A stretch of 64,000 nucleotides of DNA from assembly GCA_030062745.1 (NCBI GenBank), contig CP099840.1, positions 8,681,432 through 8,745,431 on the forward strand, in the 5' to 3' direction. The stretch is from Capitulum mitella. Taxonomy: Eukaryota; Arthropoda; Thecostraca; Pollicipedomorpha; Pollicipedidae. The number at the start of each line of letters is the position of its first letter. The first letter of the stretch is position 1. Positions 12,399-22,265 of this stretch are shown one piece after another. The translations under genes and the position numbers were made by a program. A model generated the notes under the pieces. It was not told the origin of the DNA, did not search any database, and was given only the letters and a program-made list of their open reading frames with translations.

Positions 12399-12439
12399 CT
12401 ACAGACACTGGGATAGACGATAACAGAGAGAGAACAAAC

Positions 12440-12451
12440 AAATACACACCT

Positions 12452-12482
<31 letters not shown>

Positions 12483-13170
12483 CAGACAGAGAGACAGAGA
12501 GAGAGGCAGACAGAGAGACAGACAGGGAGACAGAGAGACAGACAGAGACAGAGAGACAGACAGAGGGACAGAGACAGAGTGACAGACAGATGGTCAGAGA
12601 CGGAGGCAGAGAGACAGACAGAGACAGAGAAAGAGACAGAGAGACAGACAGACAGAGACAGAGACAGGGAGAGAGAGAGACATAGACAGACAGAGACGAG
12701 ACGAGACGAGAACAGAGTCAGACATAGACGAGAACAGGGTCAGACAGAGGCACGAACAGGGTCAGACAGAGACACGAAAAAGGTCAGACAGAGATGTGAA
12801 CAGGTACAGACAAACAAGGACACGGACAAACAGGAATAGACAGGCAGACAGACAGACAGACATATACTGACAGATAGGCACAGGGACAAACAGACAGATA
12901 TACAGAAAGACAAAGACATGCATAAGACAGACAGGCAGACAGACATATACTGACAGATAGGCACAGGGACAAACAGACACATATACAGAAAGACAGAGAC
13001 ATGCATAGACGACCAGACAGAGAGAAAGAGACAGGCATAGACGTGCAGACAGATAGAAAGGGACGGGCATAGACATACAGACAGACCAAAACAGACAGAC
13101 AGACAGACAGACAAAGGCATTCATATAGACATACAAACAGACAGAGACAGGCATACATAGATATGCCTGC
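12440..13170 (-). repeat. GA/CAGA microsatellite tract
   Basis: Complement of the tract at 8494-9170, but with a much shorter pure dinucleotide run (about 12454-12472, against more than 40 units on the left). The difference shows strong length change since duplication. Confidence 0.95.
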
Positions 13171-13285
13171 AAGCAGAGATGAAAAAAAATAAAAAGCTTA
13201 TCTGTTCCGCAGTGAACAGCCTGGGGTATCTTTGTTCGATTTTCCACCGTCATTCTGTCCTTTACGATTTCATATCGCCTCATAC

Positions 13286-13361
13286 CGAGGTTGGCGTCCA
13301 TGATGCTGTCGATCTCGCTGAGGTCCTCGCTCTGCTTGAGCGCAATATCGTCGTGATCGCT
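13286..13361 (-). CDS. Putative internal exon, right copy
   Basis: Same borders as the left-arm exon: acceptor TTTCAG and donor CTCG|GTATGA, also 76 bases. It reads SDHDDIALKQSEDLSEIDS then IMDANL. Compared with the left copy it has five amino-acid changes (E to D, V to D, K to E, T to N and others near the start) and at least one silent change, with no frameshift or stop. Retention of the frame and both splice sites in each copy suggests both were functional at least until recently, or that the duplication is young. Product unrecognised. Confidence 0.55.
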
Positions 13362-13805
13362 CTGAAATTATTTCACCATGTCAGGTCAAACTGATACAAA
13401 TAAGGAAAACGAACTAACAAATCTTCCCGAGGCCAGCCACCCTGGTATTTTGCTGTTGCTGCGGTCTGAAAAAAAAAACGAATGCAAGATTTCGCATTTA
13501 GAAATCAATGCTTCGCCCCCGTCCCATGAGCTCCGCGGTTTGCCCCGTCCAGCGAAAAGGAAGGTGAGCTGAACAAATACCAATGACTACTGAACAGACC
13601 GCTGTGGCATGCCATAACCGTATGTCGTGTTTATGCATTCACTGCTACTTTCCCAACCTGCAAAGCAGTTTGCTGCGTACCTGGAAGATACATGGGCCAG
13701 AACTGACCTATGCACGTCACGGGGATCCCAAGCGACGCGGCCCGCCGCTTTTGAATCGCCTGCACCGCCGAACTTGACGTTCTTTTCCTATGGGCGCAAA
13801 CTTGC

Positions 13806-13888
13806 CTCAGTGGTCGTCACGCAAACAACAGTATCGATCTTTCCCTCCTGCTCTCGAACTCCATGTGCAATTTTGCTGCCACCAAATA
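13806..13888 (-). CDS. Putative internal exon, right copy, with a GC donor
   Basis: It reads FGGSKIAHGVREQEGKID then TVVCVTTTE, one codon longer than the left copy. The donor is GAG|GCAAGT, where the left copy has GTAAGT; GC donors are functional but rare. The acceptor AG of the left copy is changed (CCTAG to CCTAT), so splicing into this exon at the same point is probably lost. This copy may therefore be a pseudo-exon even though its frame is open. Confidence 0.4.
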
Positions 13889-14240
13889 ATAGGCATACAC
13901 GTATGCCAATCTAGTTATGCGAATCACAGGTAGTCTTATAGATTACAATCATTCATATTGTAAAAAAAACTGCGCCGCATACTGGAGTGGGCCCTGTGAA
14001 GTGCTTTATGTTACTGCAAGTTTTACGATGCAAAAGCGAATCTTAAGATTGCATACCATTCTATAATGAACAACACATAACTGCTTTGCATTTTTTTCAG
14101 ATGCAGATTAATTGGTTTGCTCACTGCAGTTTATAACTTGTCATTAATGACACCATGCATCACCATCAAAGTCCGTTTCGTAATATAAGCGACACTTAAT
14201 CTGAACAATTTATCTGAAGAAGTTACATGAGCATATTTCA

Positions 14241-15517
14241 ACAATAAGAATGTGATTTTTAAAAATGCATTGTGCAGTCAGAAAACACCTGAAACCCCAA
14301 AATTCCCGCTATGCCTGGCTGTTTTGCCTGATATCTTGAAGTAAAAAGATACCAGTTACACAGTTTGTCACTGTGAAGACATTTGTGGCCAGCAGTGTTG
14401 CCATACAGGGAAAATCTTGAAAAAGTGTAATTTTATTTGAGGCAGGAGCCAGACAGTCTCCGCAAAAAATGACTGTAAAAACGTGAAATATGTTCATACG
14501 CCAGGTTGTGTAGCCATGCACATGTATAGCCAGTGTACATGCACAAATGTGAATCACATGAGGAATGTAAAATTTCTCTAGCATTGATGTGTATTGAACT
14601 GTACAACTATGCAAGGCAAAAATTCTTTGCACAAAATTCATCGTTTGTAAACCTATTTGACAACCAACTGCTGTGCACAATGGACACATCAGGCAAACTG
14701 GTTATTTATTAGTCATTTCACAGTAATTGCCTCTGGAAAGAAGAACTCATGCTGAAAAAACTGCTGTATCAAGCTGCAAGGCAGTCAGCACCTGTGCAAA
14801 ATGGAAATGCTCTTTGTCCAAAGAATTGGGCTAGTGCAGAATCATTGAGGCAGCAGTGCCCTTCTAGAAAAACCCAGAGGATTGACATGATCTTCGCTGT
14901 GATTTTGGGCAACCAACAGCCATATCTAAAGCTTTGAGCAGTGAGACATGCCCTTTGTAAAATCATCTTGCTGTCCTTGGATGGTGATTTGGTCAGAGGC
15001 ACTTTTGTAGAAGGAAAACCCATGCGGTAATGTTATTTTTGGACACCTGACCCTTGTTCTTCTAAAGGTGCTGTTTCCATATTTCTTTCTGTACCCAAGG
15101 CTGTGACTGTTGATGCACCACCCCCTGGTTCTTTGCCTGGCAAAGAGGCAATTTTTCCCATCCATTCGGCCAGTGTTTTGATTTTCCCACTGAAATTGCC
15201 TGAACAATGGAGTTTTCCCTCCGTAATGCTATCACATTAGTTTGCCACTCCTCTGCAAGAATCTTGGCAGCAAATTGCAAGCAAATACCTACAAGTAGTG
15301 TCATGCATACTTAAACTGAGGGGTTATCTCATAACTGGAAATATTTTGTTTGATAAAGGCTTGCTAAGGTAATGTGACTTTTGGAATTCCTAGTGATTTA
15401 TTGGCATGATCCCAGGTTTGCTCCTGATAAACATAAAATTGTGTTACATTAGCCCATGCAGACTGATTTCATGTCCATTGGAACAAGTTAGTCTTGATGT
15501 CAGACGCATTCATCTTC
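14241..15517. other. Unannotated sequence
   Basis: Frames of up to 126 codons occur on the minus strand (14309-14689) but have no recognisable motif, splice context or GC-rich third positions. Nothing else is recognised. Confidence 0.5.
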
Positions 15518-15525
15518 ACACAGAC

Positions 15526-15819
15526 CAGGGGCGGATCTAGGGAGGAGGCGGCGGCGGCGGCCGCCCCTTCATGATGGGAATTTGCGCCTCTAAGCCGATG
15601 GCGCAGAGGCGCCTGACAGGCCAGTAGAAGGGGCTTTGGCGTCCTTTGACTGCCGAAAAGGCATCCACAGGGCTTAAAAAGATGCCAGAAACCGACAAAG
15701 ACGTCTCTGAAGCCTGAAAATGCTCATTTTGGCACCTGTCGGGACCATGGTGTCCCAGTCACCCAAAACAAATGGCGCTCTTCCGGCAAGCCTTGATGAA
15801 AATCCTGGATCCGCCTCTG
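15526..15819. mobile_element. hAT-type MITE, 294 bp
   Basis: Terminal inverted repeats CAGGGGCGGATCTAGG (15526) and the complement of CAGAGGCGGATCCAGG (ending 15819) differ at two positions. The flanking 8-bp sequences ACACAGAC (15518-15525) and ACAGAGAC (15820-15827) match at seven of eight bases. The CAGGGGCGGATC terminus is widespread among non-autonomous hAT elements of animals. There is no coding capacity; transposition would need a transposase from elsewhere. Confidence 0.88.
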
Positions 15820-15827
15820 ACAGAGAC

Positions 15828-16940
15828 GCAACGTATGTTATATAAGTGTTTGACAATCTGTACTCATTTGTCTCCTTTGCATACTACTTGAAGTTAAAGC
15901 ATGTTTCTTTGTATTCCAGACGGATGCTCGCCGTTTTTACGGAGCTCAGCGAACGAAAACTCCGGTGCCAGTCAACGTTTCACTCTCTGCTGATTCTCTT
16001 TTCCTCCAGATTGGCCAGCCATATTTTGCAGCCGCAGTGACGAAAGATTATGCAGTAAGATCGTTCCTTGTGTGCAACGCTTTTGAGTTCATTTCCGATA
16101 TAGTGCAAGGCATCACAGAGTGTTGATTAGTACGCTGATAAAGGTAAACGGTCTTAAAGTGTGTGTGAGTTGTCCGCAATGACCACCGAATCAAAAAGAA
16201 AGTTGTACAGGAAGAACTATCCAACCATGTCTGCGATGCAGCCATCGTCTGTGTGGAGACGCAGCCCTACGTTGTGTGTACTTACACGGCTGAACCCGTT
16301 GGACCTGTTTTGTTTGCCCAGAAACTTCTTATGTAATACACCGCCATGGCCGTGCATGTATGTTCCCCTTCAGCTGGTCGATTTACGGTTTTTAGTTTAC
16401 GGCTCTCCAGAGCCCTCCCGCAGTACATCACTGCTACATAGTGTAAAGGCGCACACATCGCGAATTATCCGGCACAAGCAGCCGACCCGGTCGGTCATGG
16501 TAAGAAAATAACTTTTTTCGGATGGTTTTCATATGGTTAATGATCCTGGCGCGCCGTAAGTCGCAACCGCTGTCAGCTTTTCCCGGCACCATGACCATTT
16601 TTTTGTCCCGGAGCCGGACCCTGGGACTCACTGATGCATCTATAGTATATTCGTAGTGCACACCTCTTGCCCGCAGCCAGCATGATATCATCACCTACAA
16701 TGTATGACAGCTTTCCACCACCCTGCATCACTCGAAATCGCAGCTAAAAGGACCACCTACATTGTGTCTGCAACGCAGCTGGGCCCATTGATGTTGCGGC
16801 ATGAAATTATTTCAGCCCTAATTTCCAGATCCCACAGACATTTCTGCGCCCCAATCCACCATGCGGTTAATGAGAATACGTATTGGTCGTGCCGGCGGTT
16901 TGAAATGTTTGAAATGCACCTTGAAATTCAAGTCTGTACC
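15828..16940. other. Unannotated sequence
   Basis: A 116-codon frame at 16161-16511 has no motif and no coding-like composition. No gene, RNA or element recognised. Confidence 0.45.
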
Positions 16941-16943
16941 CGG

Positions 16944-17540
16944 CGCATATTGTATGCAACATGACTGCGCCAAACCGTAAATATGACAACTGTCACATTT
17001 TTTCGCCATCCCGGATAATTCCCAGTGGTTGAACTGACTGCTTACACCATTAACTGCATCGCTAGTCTTAGTATTCTGCTCTGCATCAATTCGATGGAAT
17101 TTGTTATAGATTTGGGCCCGTGGAATTGCAATTTAACGAATTTTTGCGTCATTTTCGGTTTCCAGAAGCATTTCTAAATGCAGATCCACATAAAGATCGG
17201 AGTAAATATGGCTAAATAATGTCATCCTTGCGAGTCCTGAAAAGTATTAAAAACACCTCAATCGGAGCATGTTGCATGCAACATGAAGACACCTGCCCGT
17301 AAATGAGGCAATTGTCGCACATTTTTTTGTCATCTCGGATGATTCCTATTGGGTGGACTGGTCACCTACATCATTTACTGCGTCGCTAGCAATGATATCT
17401 TTTTGTCACCAATCCGATGCAATTGCAGTGCAATCGAGCCGGTTAAGTTGCAGGACTGCACCAATTTGAGTGTCATTTTTGGTTTCCTCTGGCATCTTTT
17501 CATATTGATCCGCGTGAAGATCAGAGGAAATACGATCATA
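16944..17540 (+). repeat. Two-copy tandem repeat, ~320-bp period
   Basis: Copy A (about 16944-17215) and copy B (about 17264-17540) share, in order, TGCAACATGA, CATTTTTT with CATC(C/T)CGGAT, CTGC(A/G)TCGCTAG, GTCATTTT(C/T)GGTTTCC and GATC with AAGATC. Identity is moderate, so the duplication is old. A few bases resembling the start of a third copy follow at about 17570. Function unknown. Confidence 0.75.
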
Positions 17541-19287
17541 TTTCTTCGTATGTTCGATTGTATTGAAAGCATACCCGGTATTCGCGGCTGTTACAATGCT
17601 AAAATGACGCTGCATGTGTATCTTTAATGCAGTCAGGCCGGCTAAGTACTTACGTCAGAAACATAAGCCATAGAACATCTTGTAGCCAATGCTCCACTGT
17701 ACACGAAACTGCGTGAAGACCGGTCAATATCTGCGTAGTTGCACTGTTACAAGTCATTTAGTCCTATTTTCAGCCCAATTCCCAATGGCACGCCGCGCAT
17801 CCGGTGGCCGCCCGGACAAAGCTATAAGCGCTTCGTTCCGTAACGACAACCAAGAAAATTGTTTCAAATTTGCACCGAAATTTCACGTGCCCACCACACG
17901 TCTGTATCGCTGTCAGAGAGGAAGGGGAAAGGATGAAATCTGCAGTCATGCCGTATTCCTCAGAAAATATCTTATCTGGCAATCAGCTGTCTCAGAAGGT
18001 AATTGGGGGGGGGAGGGGCACCTCAATAAGACAGGAGAGCGCCCATTGGGCAGTTTCCCCCACCACGGATAGTTCCGGCAACGAAGTCCCCATTTCAGTT
18101 GGGCTTACGCCGGAATGATTATCTACAACGATCAATTTGCGTTGCCAATTGATCGTGGACATTGCCTGAGACATTCAAAAATGCGGAGTCCAGGGGACAT
18201 TGGCAGTAGGTCGTCGTGCGTTACCGGCCTCCGCATGTGCTGTCACCTCACACCGCTGCCACTCAGACGAGGCTGGATGGGCGTGACACAGGTCACCGAT
18301 GTCAGAGACTGACAGAATGGATTAAAGCACACTAGCGAGTGAACATTTTACGTCCGTAGCCCCATGCGCTCCGCTGTGAAAACCCTCACAAACTGGCATG
18401 GATAGATGCGTGAAACGAGATAAGTGATATAAATTAATGCGCGTCATCATCTCGTCAGCGTTCACCTGCATGCCACCGTTGATGGGTACTTATCATGAAA
18501 TGCATTCATAAAGGCATTGGTCAGTTCCTCTGTTGTTAACGTTTCTGCATTTGAATAGGCGCTTTTTCACAATTGAAACGGGGTTTGGTCGGTACGGTCC
18601 GTGTGAGAGACAGCAGCTTTTGAAGTCATGTTGTTGCCTCGATTCGTCCCCTCTCATCCTGATACCTTCCAGTGAAAATTATCCCGATGTCAGATAAATG
18701 CTGCTCGCGTTTTCAGTTTTTTTTTATATTTCAAGAGTGTAACTGGCTATAGGCAGGTCAACTAATAATGTTATTTGCTCACAAACACAAGCGCAGAATA
18801 TCGAACAACGTGGCTTCATCACAAAAGTCTTCATTGGACAGAGCTTTGGCTTCTAACAACCGACATTTACGCACGAGATAGGTCACTGCCCGTTCATCGC
18901 TGTACCACGCTGCTCGTAAGCGACCAAATCTGGCGCCCTCACCATGACAACTGGGTCATTTCAACAAACACGGCGGGCACACTCGGGGGGCGAGAGCGGC
19001 GCGATATTCGATTTCACTAACAATCGATGTGGTCTTTTCTTGTATTTGCGCAGTGCTCCTAATAAAAACAATCAAAACCCGTCCAAAACGTGAGTCACGC
19101 GATTTCAAACAATAAGCAGGCTCACGTGATGGGGGCGGTCAGTCGTACGCTACATCTTGTGTAACTGGGTTCTGTCTTCAGCGCATGTTAGCGGATTTTT
19201 CAGCGTGCACAGTGCAAGGCCGCAGAAGTCACAGTCGGCGTACTGCACGAAGCAAATGTTCCTCAGAGCCGCTCCGCGGACGCGGGA
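17541..19287. other. Unannotated sequence downstream of the clip-domain gene
   Basis: If the clip-domain gene has further exons on the minus strand they should lie here, but I found no GC-rich coding-like exon with protease-type motifs. A 10-bp perfect hairpin (18128-18137 with 18147-18156) is present. Nothing else is recognised. Confidence 0.4.
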
Positions 19288-20163
19288 TCACTTCCGCCCG
19301 AACGCCCGCGGCCACGGGTCGTTGATGTGCGGCATTTGGCAGCAGACGCCGTCACCGACGCCGCCGTCCTTGAGCTGGTAGCAGCGCAGGAGCGCCACGG
19401 TCGGCTGACTGGACGGCCCGCTCGGCTCGAACAGCAACCCGCCGCGCACGAAGCCCGTGTACGGGTTGCACATGGCCTCAGGCACGCAGACGAGCGAGGC
19501 GGCGCACGCGCCGACGAAGACGCCCAGCGGGCCTGCGTTGCCGCCGCCCGGGTTGCGGTTGACCTCGGCCGAGTTACGGTCGTAGTCGACCCTGGTGTAG
19601 CGGTCCGGCACGTCGGAGCCCTGCGACGGCAACGGCCGCGCCTGGAACTGGCTCTGGACCCGCTGCGCTCCGAACGCAGGCTGGAGGGCCTCCTGGTACG
19701 TCGTGGCGGGCTGCTCCTGGAACTGGCTCTCGACCCGTTGCACCCCGAACGTTGGCTGGAGGGCCTCCTGATACGTCGTGGCGGGCTGCTCCTGGAACTG
19801 GCTCTCGACCCGTTGCACCCCGAACGTTGGCTGCAGGGCGTCCTGGTACGTGGAGGCCGGCTGCTCGACGTTCAACGACGTGAACGTCTGGAAGTTGTTC
19901 TGGCTGCCGGGGCTCGGCTCCGGGCCCCGAACGATGAAGCCGCCGCCGCCGGTCTGGTAACTGGACCGCGCACCCTGCCCGCTCGTCAGGCCAGTCAGGC
20001 TCGTCCGCGCCGGCGGCGAGTACAGGTCGGTCTCCACCTTGTTGATGAGTGAGTTGTCGAGCTGCGACGGCGACGGCAGCACGTTCTGCGCCGGCGGCAC
20101 GTACCGCTGCGGCCCGGCCCGCGCTCCGCTCACGGCCGCCAGCAGGATCAGCGCGCTGTTCAT
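19288..20163 (-). CDS. Secreted clip-domain serine-protease-homolog-like protein
   Basis: The 291 codons begin with a short signal peptide (MNSALILLAAVSGARA, likely cleaved before GPQ). A low-complexity Gln/Pro/Ser region follows, then three 25-residue repeats (about residues 101-175), and a six-cysteine module at the end: GAC, LVCVPEAMC, RC and VCCQMP. The order C..C..C..C..CC with CVPE and a closing CCxxP-x-x-x-DPWP matches clip-like modules of arthropod protease homologs, in which DPWP leads into the protease-like domain. Here a TGA follows FGRK and no protease domain is seen. The protein is therefore either a short clip-only product or exon 1 of a longer gene spliced near its end (a weak donor, GTGATC, overlaps the stop). 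GC-rich third positions and a TATA box upstream support a real gene. Such proteins act outside the cell in melanisation or epithelial and cuticle processes; the role here is inferred. Confidence 0.8.
   Translation of the reverse strand: MNSALILLAAVSGARAGPQRYVPPAQNVLPSPSQLDNSLINKVETDLYSPPARTSLTGLTSGQGARSSYQTGGGGFIVRGPEPSPGSQNNFQTFTSLNVEQPASTYQDALQPTFGVQRVESQFQEQPATTYQEALQPTFGVQRVESQFQEQPATTYQEALQPAFGAQRVQSQFQARPLPSQGSDVPDRYTRVDYDRNSAEVNRNPGGGNAGPLGVFVGACAASLVCVPEAMCNPYTGFVRGGLLFEPSGPSSQPTVALLRCYQLKDGGVGDGVCCQMPHINDPWPRAFGRK
19653..19866 (-). repeat. Three tandem 75-bp coding repeats (25 residues each)
   Basis: The unit QPATTYQEALQPTFGVQRVE plus SQFQE occurs three times with few changes; the last unit has diverged most (QPAFGAQRVQ, ending QFQA). 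At DNA level copies one and two are nearly identical, which suggests recent unequal exchange and possible length variation among individuals. Confidence 0.9.
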
Positions 20164-20187
20164 GGTGTCGGCGGCGGCGTCCCGGCG

Positions 20188-20225
20188 AGTCTGCTGGCCG
20201 CCGCCGCCGGCCGGCCGTTTTATGG
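20188..20225 (-). promoter_or_regulatory. Candidate core promoter of the clip-domain gene
   Basis: On the minus strand CCATAAAAC (20225-20217) gives a TATA-like ATAAAA, and an initiator-like GCAGACTC lies about 31 bases downstream at 20193-20187, the spacing typical of a TATA promoter. Transcription would start about 30 bases before the ATG at 20163. Inference from motif and spacing only. Confidence 0.45.
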
Positions 20226-21638
20226 AGACGGCTCGGGCGGGTCCGCGGGTTCGGCGACTCTCGGTGCACGGCCGCCGGGAACTCCGGAAAAATGAGGCTC
20301 AGCCGCGGAACGGGTTTGCTGGTGCTGTGGCCTGCGTGTCCGCATTTTGCCCAGTCGCCGGAGCTGAGAGCCTTTGGCCGATTTTTGCAGGCGTCGCGGG
20401 CCTTCCTGCGTAATCCGGTCGTCTGACGACAGCACTCAGCCTGCTGTACAAAAGATTGGAATTTTCAGCTAGAGCTTTATCGAATGCTCTGGACGATGCG
20501 TGGGTATTCGTGTCTATGTTGCCGGATGGACTGACAGTGCTGCGCATTATGGGGACTGAGCGTCACAGAACGCTGTAGACGTCGAGCACGGCGCTACAAG
20601 CACGTTTGTACCGCCAGATGAGCGTTACACGATACCGGGCTGTGGTCAGTCTCGCACGTCTTCAAAACCGCGATGACGTCAGCCCGGCTGTAACAGTTTG
20701 CAAACGAAGCCCAGTCGGGGGCTGGTTCTCGGTTTTGGTAAGCAAATTTTGAGAGTATGGCGGTTCGGAAACATGGTGGGCGTCCGAGCGCGCAGCGCGT
20801 AACGCAACACTTGCAGCGGTGGAAACGATAACATGCGCAGCAGGAGACATGAGTCTGCCGAGGACCAGTCAATTTGTGAACACACCCGCAAGGGTGACTC
20901 ATTAAGTCGTGAAGTAGTGGAGCGTTCCAACAAGTTATGAGGAGCCGTTTTGAGCCGTTGTATAACGACGCACGTACATACGTTTCATCGTAACGCCAAT
21001 GAGCGAGCGGCAGCGATCGGGTCACCTTGTTTTTCCTCCGGACGCCGATGTGTCACGAGTAACACGTGATCAAAAACGTTGAGGTGTATCAACTCACAGC
21101 GTATGATAATTTGCATTGTTGGCAACAGCAGTTACGACACTAGCAGTACTTACTTACTTCACATGTGGATTTTTTTACGAGGGCGGAGCGAACACTTTCC
21201 GCACAATTTTTACGAAATGTTCACGTATTCTTACACATCCTTACACACACGCATACACATAATTTCGCACATACAAACAAATTCGCGTACAACCTGCAAT
21301 CGTTATACCGAAAGGCACGTCTTAATAGGTTAAATGTCTCATACGTTGTCACCGTAATGTCTCTCTTGACATTGTTTTTGTTTTTTACTTGTTCACAGAA
21401 TTTACTGCCTAGAGTGATGTTTGTAATCGAGGCCCGTACTATGCAGAGTTTATCGCACATTCTATGAATTCCACATCCGACTGCGCAGTGGGAGTTAGGG
21501 CTGATTTTGTGGGAAAAATTTGATGTGCCGGCAAGGATACGGCACAACCGACTGATAACAAGCATGACCCTCTGTTAGTCGGTCACTAGCTGACACGGGC
21601 CAAATAGGGGCGTCAAGTCGACGCGAACCTGTCGTCAC

Positions 21639-22265
21639 ATGGAACGGGCAACAGGCGTTCTGCTAAATGAGTTGTCAGTCACAGAAACTAATTTGGGTAA
21701 TCATGTTATTCAGAAGAGAGGAGCGGACGATATCGCAAGGAATGACAAAGTCGTGTGCATTTGCTTTTTGCAGCCACCATTGTTTTATTACGCGAATAAT
21801 CGTAACCAGACTGCATTAATCCTGTCCATACTTCAGAAGCCGCGTTCAGTTTTCCTTTTTTGCTCGCCATTTCCACGGTTTTCCAGCTCTTTCACCAAAG
21901 TCATTTGGCGACGTCATTTGGAGGGAGGTCGTAACGGCCAAGCACCCGGTTGGGCGAGGGTTACAACAACCGTACGTTTGGAATTAAATCCCAAGCTGTC
22001 TGTCCGAGCCGAAGTACTCTATGATGCATGCCACCGGCGACATGAGAACGAACAAGAGGCAATTAAAGTGCCGCGAGCAACGGTGCAACATTGGCAAGTG
22101 ACTACCTTCCAGAAACGTGACATTGAACAACTGGAAGTTGGGATCGGCGTCTGCCACGCCCTGGGTGCGCCGCTGAAAGCTCTCAACATCACTCGTAAAG
22201 GGACGACAGTCGCCCCCGGCTCACCCAAGGAGAACGCAGGGTACGCAGTCGCCGTTTTTTCGTAG
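21639..22265 (+). CDS. Hypothetical 208-codon frame, probably not a gene
   Basis: This is the longest plus-strand frame outside low-complexity or GC-rich patches. It starts MERATGVLLNELSVTETN and ends GYAVAVFS. The second half (from about residue 90) is somewhat more polar and GC-rich, but there is no domain, signal peptide, membrane segment or splice context I can recognise. One frame of this length is roughly what chance would give in a window this size. Listed only so that it can be checked. Confidence 0.12.
   Translation: MERATGVLLNELSVTETNLGNHVIQKRGADDIARNDKVVCICFLQPPLFYYANNRNQTALILSILQKPRSVFLFCSPFPRFSSSFTKVIWRRHLEGGRNGQAPGWARVTTTVRLELNPKLSVRAEVLYDACHRRHENEQEAIKVPRATVQHWQVTTFQKRDIEQLEVGIGVCHALGAPLKALNITRKGTTVAPGSPKENAGYAVAVFS

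Larger units (their letters stand above)
12399..14240 (-). repeat. Right arm of the large inverted duplication
   Basis: Reverse complement of 7431-9219. It carries the same two putative exons on the minus strand and the complementary GA/CAGA microsatellite. The two arms are separated by about 3.2 kb of spacer. Confidence 0.9.

Noticed and set aside
12740-13301. Frames of up to 179 codons on the minus strand
   Set aside because: Apart from the short exon-like start (13286-13361) they read through the CAGA/GA microsatellite in all frames.
19327-20269. Frames of 241 codons (plus) and 231 codons (minus, other frame)
   Set aside because: Shadows of the GC-rich clip-domain gene; only the 291-codon minus frame has a signal peptide, coherent repeats and a known cysteine pattern.
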